64,000 nt of DNA, from positions 2,294,001 through 2,358,000 of the forward strand of contig NZ_CP077800.1 of NCBI RefSeq assembly GCF_019112525.1. The letters are read 5' to 3'. The notes beneath the pieces were generated by a model. The model was not told where the DNA came from. It did not search any database and was given only the letters and a program-made list of their open reading frames with translations. Source of the stretch: Modestobacter sp. L9-4 (GTDB lineage Bacteria > Actinomycetota > Actinomycetes > Mycobacteriales > Geodermatophilaceae). The translations under genes were made by a program, and so were the position numbers. Of the stretch, positions 35,831-44,493 are shown one piece after another; position 1 is the first letter of the stretch; the number at the start of each line of letters is the position of its first letter.

Positions 35831-38800
35831 GTGACGGAGCAGGAGTGGACCGGTGGACGACGCCGGGACGGGGTGACAGGGGGCCGCCCGCGGCGGACCG
35901 CCCGAGCGGGGGTCCTCATGGCGAGCGCGCTGCTCGCGCTGGGGGCCGGCGCGGTCGGCGTGGCGCGGGCGGACGTGACCACGGTGGCGGTGGACGACCT
36001 GCGGACCGGGTGGGACGCGGTCGAGCCCGGCCTGGCGCCGAGCACGGTCGAGTCCGCCGCGTTCGGGCAGCTCTTCTCGACGCCGGTCGACGGGCAGGTC
36101 TACGCCCATCCGCTGGTCATCGACGGCACCGTCGTCGCCGCCACGGAGAACAACCACGTCTACGGCCTCGACGGGGTCACCGGCGCCCAGCGCTGGGACA
36201 GGTCGCTCGGGCCGGCATGGCCGTCTGCGACGGTGGGCTGCGGCGACCTGGCCCCCACCATCGGGGTGACGTCCACGCCCGTCTACGACCCAGCCACCGA
36301 CAGCGTCTACGCGCTCGCCAAGGTGAACGACGGCGGCTCGGCGAAGGTCCCGCACTGGTGGATGCACGCCCTCGACCCGGTCACCGGCGCCGAGCGGCCG
36401 AACTTCCCGGTGATGATCGGCGGGGCACCCACCAACGACCCGACGCGGCCGTTCAACGCCTTGACCGCGATGCAGCGCCCGGGGCTGCTGCTCCTCGACG
36501 GCGTCGTCTACGCGGGCTTCGCCAGCCACTGTGACTACGCCCCGTTCGTCGGCTACGTCGCGGGGGTGTCCACGTCCGGGCGGCAGACCACCTTGTGGGC
36601 CACGGAGTCCGGCAACGCCAACGCCGAGGGCGGCATCTGGCAGTCCGGCGGGGGCCTGGTCTCCGACGGGCCGGGGCAGATCCTGTTCGCCACCGGCAAC
36701 GGCATCTCGCCGGCCAAGGGCCCCGGGAAGACGCCGCCGTCGACCCTGGCCGAGTCCGTCGTCCGCCTGCAGGTCGGGGGCGACGGCAGCCTGGCCGCGA
36801 CCGACTTCTTCAGCCCGTTCGACAACGCGAAGCTCGACCAGGACGACGCCGACCTGGGCTCGGGCGCGCCGCTGGCCATCCCGGACGGCTACGGCAGTCC
36901 TCTCCACCCGCACCTGCTGGTCCAGGTCGGCAAGGACGGGCACGTGCGCCTGCTGGACCGCGACGACCTGGGCGGGATGGGCCAGGGCCCGAACGGCACC
37001 GATGCGGTCCTCGACAGCGCCGGTCCCTACAGCGGCGTCTGGGGCAAGCCGGCCTTCTTCGGCACCCCGCAGGGCGGCTACGTCTACACCGTCGCAGCCA
37101 ACGGCTACCTCCGGGCGTTCAAGCTCTCCGCACGCCCGGACGGCAGTGTCGCGCTCGCGTCGATCGGCACCAGCCCCGACGTACTGGGCTACACGTCCGG
37201 CTCCCCGGTGGTCACGTCCACCGGCACCGACCCCTCGACGGCGCTGATCTGGGTGAGCTACGCCGCCGCCGCCAACGGGTCGCAGGGCCAGGTGCGGGCC
37301 TACCGTGCGATGCCGGACGCCGACGGCCAGCTCAAGCAGGTCTTCAGTGCGCCGATCGGCACCGCGGCCAAGTTCACCTCCGTGGCCACCGACGGTGGGC
37401 GTGTGTACGTCGGCACCCGGGACGGCCGGGTGTTCGGGTTCGGTGCGCCGACCTCCGCGGCGCTCGGTGCGACCGCGACCGACCTGGGCTCCGCCCCGGT
37501 CGGCGGCAGCTCCGTCGCCACGGTCCGGCTGACCGCCTCGCGCGACGTGTCGATCACCGGAGCCACCGCGGTGGCCCCCTTCAGCATCGACCCGAGCGCC
37601 CTGGGCCTGCCCCGGGCGCTGGTCAAGGGCGACGCGCTCGACGTCCCGGTGACCTTCCGGCCCACCACGACCGGGCAGTCCGACGGCACGCTGGAGCTCA
37701 CGACGGCCGCCGGGGAGACCGTGCGCATCGGCGTGCACGGCCTCGGCACACGGACGGGCCTCGGCGCGCTGCCCGCGAAGCTGGCGTTCACCGACGTCCC
37801 GACCGGGACGCTCAGCCGGCAGACGGTCAACGTCGTCAACACCGGGACCGCCCCGGTGACCATCCAGGCCGTCACCGTGCCGACGGACCCGGCCATCACC
37901 GTCGCGCCGGAGTCGCTGCCGGTGGTCGGCCAGCAGCTGGCCCCTCAGGCATCGGTCCCGGTGGCGCTCACCTTCACGCCCGGCGCCGCCGGATCGCTGT
38001 CCGACGCCCTGACGGTGACCAGCGACGCCGGGTCGGTGACGGTGCCGATCTCGGCGACCGCCGTCGACGGGGCGCCGCACCTGGAGCTGCCGGCTTCGCT
38101 GGACTTCGGCGACGTGCCGGTCGGCCTGAGCTCGACGCTGTCCTTCCCCGTGGAGAACACCGGCAACATCGCCCTGACCATCACCAAGGCCAAGGCGCCG
38201 GCCGGTGTGTTCACGACCACCGAGCCGATGTCGGAGAACTTCACCATCCCGCCGGGCGAGACGGCCTACCAGACGGTCACCTTCGCCCCGACCGCGATCG
38301 GCCAGGCCGGTGGTCCCGCCTTCTTCTACCTGCTCACCGGCAACGACGGCCGGGGTGAGCAGAAGGTCATGTTGACCGGCAACGGCATCGACGACCCGAT
38401 CGCCGCCGCGGCCGTCCGGGTCGGTGCCGGCAAGGGCACGTGGATCGGCGTCGGTCAGGCGCTGCGCCCGCAGTACGTCATCGCCGGCGGCAGGTGCCAG
38501 GACTACACCAACGGCATCATCTGCTGGTCGCCCGGCACCGGGGCGTACGTCGTCCAGGGCCTGATCGCGCAGGCCTACCTCGCGGCCGGCGGGCCGGCGG
38601 GCCCGCTCGGCTTCCCGACGACCGACGAGGGCACGACCGCGGACGGGGGTGGTCGGTACAACCACTTCTCCGGTGTCGGTGGGGCGTCGATCTACTGGAC
38701 GCCGGCGACGGGGGCGCACTCGGTCCAGGGTGCGATCCGGGACCGGTGGATCGCACAGGGCTGGGAGCGCGGGCCGCTGGGCTACCCGGTGACCGACGAG

Positions 38801-39571
38801 GTGGCGACCACGGACGGCAGGGGTCGGTACAACGACTTCTCCGGTGTCGGCGGGGCGTCGATCTACTGGACGCCGCAGACCGGTGCGCACTCGGTGCAGG
38901 GCCTGGTCCGCGACCGCTGGGTCGCCTCGGGCGGCGCACTGGGCCAGCTCGGCTACCCGGTGACCGACGAGACCGCCACCCCGGACCGGGTGGGCCGGTA
39001 CAACCACTTCTCCGGTTCCGGTGGGGCGTCGATCTACTGGACGCCGGCGACGGGGGCGCACTCGGTCCAGGGTGCGATCCGGGACCGGTGGGCCGCGCAG
39101 GGCTGGGAGCGCGGGCCGCTGGGCTACCCGGTGACCGACGAGCAGGGGGCGCCGGACCGGGTGGGCCGGATGAACCACTTCTCCGGTGTCGGTGGGGCGT
39201 CGATCTACTGGACGCCGGCGACGGGGGCGCACTCGGTGCAGGGTGAGATCCGGAAGCGGTGGGCCGCGCAGGGTTGGGAGCGTGGGCCGCTGGGCTACCC
39301 GGTGACCGACGAGCAGGGGGCGCCGGACCGGGTGGGCCGGTACAACCACTTCTCCGGTTCCGGTGGGGCGTCGATCTACTGGACGCCGCAGACCGGTGCG
39401 CACTCGGTCCAGGGTGAGATCCGCAACCGGTGGGCGGCCCAGGGCTGGGAGCTGGGTCGGCTCGGCTACCCGACCAGCGACGAGTACGGCGTCCCCGAGG
39501 GCCAGCGGAGCGACTTCCAGCGTGGCGCCCTCGTCTGGGAGCCGCGGATCCGCCAGGTCACGCTCCGCTGA
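35831..39571 (+). CDS. Secreted protein: PQQ-like propeller, ASH/choice-of-anchor domains and LGFP repeats
   Basis: 1246 residues. N-terminus has a basic stretch RRTARAGVLM and hydrophobic ASALLALGAGAVGVARA, a signal peptide. Residues ~50-560 form a PQQ-like beta-propeller (QVYAHPLVIDGTVVAATENN, HVYGLDGVTGAQRWDR, RVYVGTRDGRVFGFG). Residues ~560-870 hold three ASH/choice-of-anchor D modules (TDLGSAPVGGSS, AFTDVPTGTLSRQTVNVVNT, LDFGDVPVGLSSTLSFPVEN). Residues ~910-1246 carry six LGFP repeats of ~57 aa (RGPLGYPVTDE...SIYWTPATGAHSVQG), a module linked to mycolate/arabinogalactan cell-wall proteins. No sortase motif, so wall attachment may be by LGFP. GTG 35831 is preceded by GGGGGAGCGG. Two terminator hairpins follow. 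Confidence 0.85.
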   Translation: MTEQEWTGGRRRDGVTGGRPRRTARAGVLMASALLALGAGAVGVARADVTTVAVDDLRTGWDAVEPGLAPSTVESAAFGQLFSTPVDGQVYAHPLVIDGTVVAATENNHVYGLDGVTGAQRWDRSLGPAWPSATVGCGDLAPTIGVTSTPVYDPATDSVYALAKVNDGGSAKVPHWWMHALDPVTGAERPNFPVMIGGAPTNDPTRPFNALTAMQRPGLLLLDGVVYAGFASHCDYAPFVGYVAGVSTSGRQTTLWATESGNANAEGGIWQSGGGLVSDGPGQILFATGNGISPAKGPGKTPPSTLAESVVRLQVGGDGSLAATDFFSPFDNAKLDQDDADLGSGAPLAIPDGYGSPLHPHLLVQVGKDGHVRLLDRDDLGGMGQGPNGTDAVLDSAGPYSGVWGKPAFFGTPQGGYVYTVAANGYLRAFKLSARPDGSVALASIGTSPDVLGYTSGSPVVTSTGTDPSTALIWVSYAAAANGSQGQVRAYRAMPDADGQLKQVFSAPIGTAAKFTSVATDGGRVYVGTRDGRVFGFGAPTSAALGATATDLGSAPVGGSSVATVRLTASRDVSITGATAVAPFSIDPSALGLPRALVKGDALDVPVTFRPTTTGQSDGTLELTTAAGETVRIGVHGLGTRTGLGALPAKLAFTDVPTGTLSRQTVNVVNTGTAPVTIQAVTVPTDPAITVAPESLPVVGQQLAPQASVPVALTFTPGAAGSLSDALTVTSDAGSVTVPISATAVDGAPHLELPASLDFGDVPVGLSSTLSFPVENTGNIALTITKAKAPAGVFTTTEPMSENFTIPPGETAYQTVTFAPTAIGQAGGPAFFYLLTGNDGRGEQKVMLTGNGIDDPIAAAAVRVGAGKGTWIGVGQALRPQYVIAGGRCQDYTNGIICWSPGTGAYVVQGLIAQAYLAAGGPAGPLGFPTTDEGTTADGGGRYNHFSGVGGASIYWTPATGAHSVQGAIRDRWIAQGWERGPLGYPVTDEVATTDGRGRYNDFSGVGGASIYWTPQTGAHSVQGLVRDRWVASGGALGQLGYPVTDETATPDRVGRYNHFSGSGGASIYWTPATGAHSVQGAIRDRWAAQGWERGPLGYPVTDEQGAPDRVGRMNHFSGVGGASIYWTPATGAHSVQGEIRKRWAAQGWERGPLGYPVTDEQGAPDRVGRYNHFSGSGGASIYWTPQTGAHSVQGEIRNRWAAQGWELGRLGYPTSDEYGVPEGQRSDFQRGALVWEPRIRQVTLR
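38557..39568 (+). repeat. Six tandem ~171-bp LGFP-encoding repeats
   Basis: Internal repeats of the preceding gene. Units 3-5 are nearly identical at DNA level (long shared runs around GGGGCGTCGATCTACTGGAC), implying recent expansion or gene conversion; the first and last units are diverged. Confidence 0.9.
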
Positions 39572-39577
39572 CCGCCT

Positions 39578-39644
39578 GGCCCCGGGACGCCGTCCCGGGG
39601 CCGGGCACCGGGTCCCCCGCACGGTGTCAGGCCGGGGGACCCGG
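39578..39644 (+). terminator. Tandem terminator hairpins
   Basis: GGCCCCGGGAC-gcc-GTCCCGGGGCC (39578-39602) and CCGGGTCCCCC / GGGGGACCCGG (39608-39644), beginning 6 bases after the stop of the LGFP protein gene. Confidence 0.8.
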
Positions 39645-39654
39645 GGCAGCGTCG

Positions 39655-39891
39655 GTGCAGGTGCACCGCCGAGGTGGCCCGGGGTGGTCGCAGCCGGGCC
39701 TGGGGACCCGTGTCGGTGCCCTGGCCGGACCGGCCGCCGCCCTCGCCACGACGGTGCCGGGGGTGCCGTTCCCGGCCCTGCCCACCCTGCCGTTTCTGCG
39801 CCGCACCATCGACCCGGTCGAGCCGGCGGCGACCCGGGGGAGGGGCGGGGCACCGGTGCGGGGGGACGCGCGGGCAGAGTGGACGGCGTGA
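39655..39891 (+). CDS. Possible small gene or decayed coding fragment
   Basis: Open frame of 78 codons from GTG 39655 whose TGA overlaps the GTG start of the methyltransferase (GTGA). The middle (about 39705-39840) has the high G/C third positions of real genes, encoding ALATTVPGVPFPALPTLPFL. No ribosome-binding site, no recognised family. Could equally be chance in GC-rich DNA; apart from it the 316-bp gap holds only the terminator hairpins and a -10-like CAGAGT (39875-39880). Confidence 0.25.
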   Translation: MQVHRRGGPGWSQPGLGTRVGALAGPAAALATTVPGVPFPALPTLPFLRRTIDPVEPAATRGRGGAPVRGDARAEWTA

Positions 39892-41024
39892 CCCCCAGCG
39901 ATGCCGCAGCAGACCTCTTCGCCCAGCTCCGCCGTGCACCGGACGTCGAGGCCCCCGAGCTCGTCGCCGTCGACGCCACCGACCGGCTGCTGCTCGACGA
40001 GGCGGCCGAGGCGATCGCCGCCCGCCCCGACGGGGTCGCCGTCATCGACGACTCGCACGGCGCGCTGACCCTCGGTGCGGTCGCGCTGCACGGCGCGGTC
40101 GCGCCGCGGGTGACCACCGACCTGCTGCTCGGCGAGCTGGCGCTGGCGGCGAACGCCGAGCGCACCGGGCACACCGGCAGCTACCGGCTGCTCCCGCTGG
40201 GCGCGGAGCTGGTGCGCGGCGCCACGACCGTGTTGGTCCAGGCCCCCAAGGGCCTCGACGCCCTGCGCGAGCTCGCCGAGGTGGTCGCGGCCGACGCCGA
40301 CCCCGACGTGACGCTGTTCGTCGGTGGGCGGGTCAAGCACATGACCCGCGCGATGAACGACGTCCTGGCCGACTCCTTCACCGACGTGCGGGCCTCGCTG
40401 GGCCGGCAGAAGTCGCGGGTGCTCATCGCCCGCGGGCCCCGGCCGGCGGCGACGCCGACGTTCCCGCAGTGCCGGGAGCACGCCGAGTTCGGCCTCACCG
40501 TCTGCGCGCACGGCGCCGCCTTCGCCGGCGTCAAGGTCGACCGGGGCACCCACGCGCTGCTCGCCGTGCTCGCCGATGCCGTGCCCGACGCCGCGACGGC
40601 GCTGGACCTCGGCTGCGGCACCGGCGTCCTGGCCACCGCGCTGGCCACCGCCCGGCCCGGGCTGCGGGTGCTGGCCACCGACCAGTCGGCCGCCGCGGTC
40701 GCCTCGGCCCGGGCCACCGTCGCGGCCAACGGGCTCGGCGACCGGGTCACGGTCACCCGGGACGACGCCGGGAGCAGCGTCCCCGAGGGCAGCGTGGACC
40801 TGGTGGTCTGCAACCCGCCGTTCCACTCCGGCGTCGCCGTCGACGAGACCGTCGCGCACCGGTTGTTCGAGGGAGCGGCGCGGGCACTGCGCCCGGGCGG
40901 GGAGATGTGGGCGGTCTTCAACTCCCACCTGCCGCACCGCCAGGCGCTGACCCGGCTCGTCGGCCCCACCCGTCAGGTGGCCCGGAACCCGGCCTTCACC
41001 GTCACCGCCTCGACCGCCCGCTGA
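39888..41024 (+). CDS. RsmC/RlmG-like rRNA guanine-N2 methyltransferase
   Basis: 378 residues. C-terminal class I SAM domain: motif I ALDLGCGTGVLATALA, acidic VLATDQSAAAVASAR, and the N2-guanine/adenine signature DLVVCNPPFHSG (NPPF), followed by EMWAVFNSHLPHR. N-terminal half (VIDDSHGALTLGAVALHGAV, LVQAPKGLDALRELAEVVA) is the degenerate SAM-fold typical of RsmC/RlmG. Probably modifies a guanine of 16S (m2G1207-type) or 23S rRNA. GTG 39888 lies 7 bases after CAGAGT; leaderless. The last 52 bp overlap the convergent MprF-like gene. Confidence 0.85.
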   Translation: MTPSDAAADLFAQLRRAPDVEAPELVAVDATDRLLLDEAAEAIAARPDGVAVIDDSHGALTLGAVALHGAVAPRVTTDLLLGELALAANAERTGHTGSYRLLPLGAELVRGATTVLVQAPKGLDALRELAEVVAADADPDVTLFVGGRVKHMTRAMNDVLADSFTDVRASLGRQKSRVLIARGPRPAATPTFPQCREHAEFGLTVCAHGAAFAGVKVDRGTHALLAVLADAVPDAATALDLGCGTGVLATALATARPGLRVLATDQSAAAVASARATVAANGLGDRVTVTRDDAGSSVPEGSVDLVVCNPPFHSGVAVDETVAHRLFEGAARALRPGGEMWAVFNSHLPHRQALTRLVGPTRQVARNPAFTVTASTAR

Positions 41025-43312
41025 GCCGCGCGGGCGGTGCGGGTCGGCCACCGAGGCCGCCCCGCCACCGTCCACCGGGCCCGCGTCGCCAGCAGCGCGA
41101 GCATGCCGCCGGCCGAGGCGATGTGCTGCACGTTGGCCATGTCCGGCCGGATGCCCAGCGTGGTGAGCAGGACGACGGCGACCAACCCCACCCCGCCGCG
41201 CCGCCAGCGTCCCGCCGGCAGCCCCCAGGCGACCGCGGCCAGCAGCGCCCAGGTGCCGGCGGAGCTGCCGCCGTCCAGTGCGTGCAGCTGTTCCTGCGCG
41301 GCCGGTGACCCCAGCCCGGCCAGGACGCGGACGGCGAGCAGGACGGGGATGCTGCCGATCAGGTCGCCGGCGAAGAACCCGACCGCCGTCCACCGGCTGC
41401 CGTACCGGCGCTCGGCCAGGGTGAAGGCGGTGAGGCCGAGCAACAGGTTCAGCCAGGCGAGGCCGGGGCTGGACTGCACCACCGGGGAGGTGACCAGCCG
41501 CCACAGCTGCCCGCGGGTGAGCAGCTCCCACGACGAGCCCGCCGCCGCGAGCAGCTGGCGGTGCACCGCCGGGTCGTAGGTGCTGGCCAGCTCCAGCCAC
41601 AGCATGAGGAGCAGGAACACCGCGGTCACCGGGCGCCGGCGGACCTGGGCCAGGACCCGCCGTCCGGGGCTCCGCGGGTCCGGCAGCTCGCCGAGCCGGG
41701 CCACCGCCACGGCCACCCGGGCCAGGGCCGCGTCACCGGTGGTGACCAGGTAGCGCGGCTCCCACCGGGGGGCCCACTTGTCCTTGAACGTGCGCAGCCC
41801 CGCGTAGTTCAGCAGCGCCCCGCCGCGGGCGTAGAGCAGCTGCATCACCCGGGCCGGGGCGCCGGGCTGCCCGGTCAGCCCGGAGAACGGCGCGAGCCCC
41901 AGGTCGACGCCGGTGGCACCCTCGCGCGCGGCGCGCTCCAGGACCGCCACGTACAGCTGCTCCATCACCCCGTTGACCGCGTCCGGACGGCGGCGCATGA
42001 GGTCGAAGGTGAGCTCGGCGCCGCGGTAGCGGGGGAGCAGGTTGAGGAAGGCCTGCACCCGGTCGTCGGCGTCGACCACGGCGAGCACCGGGGTCGCCCG
42101 CAGCTGGTCGGCGTCGAACTGGCCGAGGGTGAACGTGCGCTCGCGGTGCCCACCGGACGCCGACCAGACGTCGGACACCTCGCGCAGCCGGGCCAGGTCG
42201 GGATCGGTCAGCGGGTGCGGCAGCTCGACCACCCGCAGCCCGGCCCGCTCGCAGCGGCGCACCGCCGAGCGCACCTGCTTGAGCGCCCGGCCCTCGAGCC
42301 GCGCGGTGGCCGGGTCCACGACCGCGGTCTCGCCGATCTTGTAGGCCTGCAGCCCCAGCTCGCGCAGGGGAGCGAGCTCGGCCTCCGACACCTGGTGGAA
42401 GGCCGGCGTCCAGCCGTTGCGCCGGCACAGCGCGAGGAAGGCCGCACCTGCGTCCCGGCGCGCGTCCGGTGCGCCCACCGGCCCGCCGAGGGCGACCGCG
42501 GTGCGCCCACGCAGGCCGTAGGAGACGAACGCGCGCTGGTCGGGGGTGATCAGCCACTGCTTGTCCGGCAGCAGGTGGAAGTGCACCAGCGGGGTCTGCC
42601 CGTGCTCGGCGAGCAGGCGCTCGACGACCTGGCGGTCGGCCGGCCGCTGCCGCTGGCCGGTCACCGCGGCGACCACCAGACCGGCGCCGACCAGGACGAC
42701 GACCAGCTCCGCGCCGCGGACGGCGGGCACCAGCCACGCGGCGTGCGCCGGCAGCGGTCCGGTGCCGGCCGGGAGCATCAGCAGCAGCCGCAGCGCGCCG
42801 ACCACGGAGCCGGCGGGGGAGGTCCCCTGGCCGGCGTGCTCACCTGCCCGGTGCAGTCCGGCGGCGCCGAAGGCCGCGACGAGCGCGGAGCCCCCGAGCA
42901 GCACCCCGACGCCCCGGCGCACCTGCAGCGGGTCACCGGACGCGGGGAAGGCCGCCGCGGTCGCCGCGACGCCCGCCGTGAGCGCCAGCGCCGCCGCCAC
43001 GACCGCCGACGGGCGGTGCAGCTCGGTCGCGCCCAGGGCGGCCGTCGCCAGCGCGACGACCGCGGCCAGCCACGCCGCCCGGTGGCCGGCCAGCAGCACC
43101 CGGACGACCAGCAGCAGCACCAGACCCGCGGCCAGCAGCAGGTAGTGGCCGCCGTCGATGACGGCGACCGCGCCGGACAGCGGCCGGAGCCCCGGCGGTG
43201 TGGCTCGCCGCGGCCCGCTGTGTCCGTGCAGCGCCAGCAGGAGGGCGGCCGTCCCGCTCAGCGCGGCGACCACCGCGACCCCCCGGCGCACCCAGCGCCC
43301 GTCGGCGGTCAT
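40973..43312 (-). CDS. MprF-like aminoacyl-lipid synthase (DUF2156) fused to rhomboid-like domain
   Basis: 779 residues. N-terminal ~230 residues: about six membrane segments (AVVAALSGTAALLLALHG, YLLLAAGLVLLLVVRVLL). Residues ~235-540: GNAT-fold phosphatidylglycerol lysyltransferase domain (FHLLPDKQWLITPDQRAFV, YKIGETAVVD, LKQVRSAVRRCERAGLRV, VNGVMEQLYVAVLERA, GLRTFKDKWAPRWEPRYLV), which transfers amino acids from tRNA to lipid. Residues ~575-760: six-TM rhomboid-like domain with GQLWRLVTSPVVQSSP, a Ser in GGSSAGTWALLAA and His in NVQHIASAGGML at the catalytic positions. ATG 43312 overlaps the stop of the upstream flippase-like gene (ATGA). Confidence 0.85.
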   Translation of the reverse strand: MTADGRWVRRGVAVVAALSGTAALLLALHGHSGPRRATPPGLRPLSGAVAVIDGGHYLLLAAGLVLLLVVRVLLAGHRAAWLAAVVALATAALGATELHRPSAVVAAALALTAGVAATAAAFPASGDPLQVRRGVGVLLGGSALVAAFGAAGLHRAGEHAGQGTSPAGSVVGALRLLLMLPAGTGPLPAHAAWLVPAVRGAELVVVLVGAGLVVAAVTGQRQRPADRQVVERLLAEHGQTPLVHFHLLPDKQWLITPDQRAFVSYGLRGRTAVALGGPVGAPDARRDAGAAFLALCRRNGWTPAFHQVSEAELAPLRELGLQAYKIGETAVVDPATARLEGRALKQVRSAVRRCERAGLRVVELPHPLTDPDLARLREVSDVWSASGGHRERTFTLGQFDADQLRATPVLAVVDADDRVQAFLNLLPRYRGAELTFDLMRRRPDAVNGVMEQLYVAVLERAAREGATGVDLGLAPFSGLTGQPGAPARVMQLLYARGGALLNYAGLRTFKDKWAPRWEPRYLVTTGDAALARVAVAVARLGELPDPRSPGRRVLAQVRRRPVTAVFLLLMLWLELASTYDPAVHRQLLAAAGSSWELLTRGQLWRLVTSPVVQSSPGLAWLNLLLGLTAFTLAERRYGSRWTAVGFFAGDLIGSIPVLLAVRVLAGLGSPAAQEQLHALDGGSSAGTWALLAAVAWGLPAGRWRRGGVGLVAVVLLTTLGIRPDMANVQHIASAGGMLALLATRARWTVAGRPRWPTRTARAAQRAVEAVTVKAGFRAT

Positions 43313-44331
43313 GCCGCCACCTCCTGGACCCGCCGGGCCGGCATCCGCCAGGTCGTCCACGCCACCCCGCCGACCAGCAGCGGGACCCAGAACTCGGCGA
43401 CCCGGAACAGCAGCGTGGCCGCGGTCGCCGTCGCCACCGGCAGCCCGCCGGCGACGAGCGCGCCCACGGCCCCCAGTTCGGCGGCGCCCAGCCCACCGGG
43501 CAGCGGGCCCAGCGTGGCGGCCACCGCGGACAGCACGTAGGCGACCAGCGCCAGCGCGGGGTGGGTGCCCCCGCCGACCGCGGCCACGGCGGCCACCAGC
43601 ATCCCGACGGCCAGCAGGTCGACCGCGGTGGCGGCCAGCACCGCCGGCAGCGCGCGCAGCGGCCGGGCCGACAGTGCCCGCGCCGCGGTCACCAGGTCGG
43701 TCACCGAGGACTCGGCCACCGGACGGCGCGGGCGGCGGAGCACCAGCGCCCGCAGCCGCTCACCGCCGGCGAGGACCCGGCCCACGGTGACCCGGCTGCG
43801 GGCCGCGGCGACCAGCAGCCCGGCGCGGGCCACGGTGACCAGCAGGAACGCGCCGGTGGCGGCCAGCTCGGCCCGGGTGGCGCCGTCGTCGACCACCAGC
43901 CCGGTCATCGCGGCGGCGAGCACGAGCAGGAACCCGACGTCGACCGCGGTGGTGGCCAGCAGGTAGCCGGTGCGCACGTCGGCGTCCGGGATCGACCGGC
44001 GCCGTCCGGCCCGCTGCAGCGCCACCAGCCCGGCCGCCCCGCCGGACTTCACCGCCGAGTTGAGCGCGACCGCGGCCAGCGAGGCGCGGGCCAGCACCGG
44101 CAGGTCGACGGCGTGCACCCGGCGCTGGGCGCCCAGCGACGTGACGTGCACGGCCCACCAGGCGACCAGCCAGCCGGCCAGCAGCACGCCGAGCACGCCC
44201 AGCCACCGGGGGTCCGAGCCGCGCAGGGTCGGTCCGACCGCGCCGAGCTCGGCCCGCCCGGACCAGACCACCACGGCCAGCACCCCGACCACCGCGACAG
44301 CGCCCGCTGCCCGCGTCCACACGGTTCCCAT
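43309..44331 (-). CDS. Lysylphosphatidylglycerol synthase/flippase-type membrane protein (UPF0104)
   Basis: 340 residues with about eight membrane segments. Family marks: SAVKSGGAAGLVALQRAG (N-S-x-x-K/P-G-G-x-G), and PLPGGLGAAELGAVGALVAGG, the GGxG-x-x-E motif of the MprF N-terminal flippase domain. Coupled by ATGA overlap to the synthase gene, so the pair looks like MprF split into flippase and synthase, conferring resistance to cationic peptides through aminoacylated lipid. ATG 44331 with GAGGACG. Confidence 0.85.
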   Translation of the reverse strand: MGTVWTRAAGAVAVVGVLAVVVWSGRAELGAVGPTLRGSDPRWLGVLGVLLAGWLVAWWAVHVTSLGAQRRVHAVDLPVLARASLAAVALNSAVKSGGAAGLVALQRAGRRRSIPDADVRTGYLLATTAVDVGFLLVLAAAMTGLVVDDGATRAELAATGAFLLVTVARAGLLVAAARSRVTVGRVLAGGERLRALVLRRPRRPVAESSVTDLVTAARALSARPLRALPAVLAATAVDLLAVGMLVAAVAAVGGGTHPALALVAYVLSAVAATLGPLPGGLGAAELGAVGALVAGGLPVATATAATLLFRVAEFWVPLLVGGVAWTTWRMPARRVQEVAA

Positions 44332-44430
44332 GTCGTCCTCCCAGCCGAGACCGAGGGGAACGGTGGTGCACCGGGCTGCGCCCGGCCTGGGTGGCTCCTG
44401 GGAGAGCGCTGCACGCCGACCTGCGGTCAG

Positions 44431-44493
44431 ATGGAGGACCCCCTTGCCCCCGCCACGCGCGAGCTCGCGGCGGGACCCTGCACGGGGGCCTAG
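44431..44493 (+). repeat. Dispersed palindromic repeat, copy 2
   Basis: ATGGAGGACCCCCTTGCC at the start, CCCTGCACGGGGGCC at the end, then TAG. Pairs CCCCCTTGC with GCACGGGGG around a GAGCTCGCG core. Encodes MEDPLAPATRELAAGPCTGA followed by stop; its TAG overlaps the opposite-strand stop of the phosphoribosyltransferase gene. Matches copy 1 at 10234-10297. Could act as the terminator of that gene. Confidence 0.75.

Noticed and set aside
38557..39568. Insertion sequence or duplication of mobile origin
   Set aside because: Repeats are in-frame LGFP protein modules; no transposase or target duplications.
34844..40174. 1776-codon open frame on the minus strand continuing upstream from the isochorismatase gene
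   Set aside because: Beyond 35479 it is the antisense shadow of the propeller-LGFP gene; low-complexity Arg/Gly/His translation with no domain, while the plus strand shows clear domains and a signal peptide.
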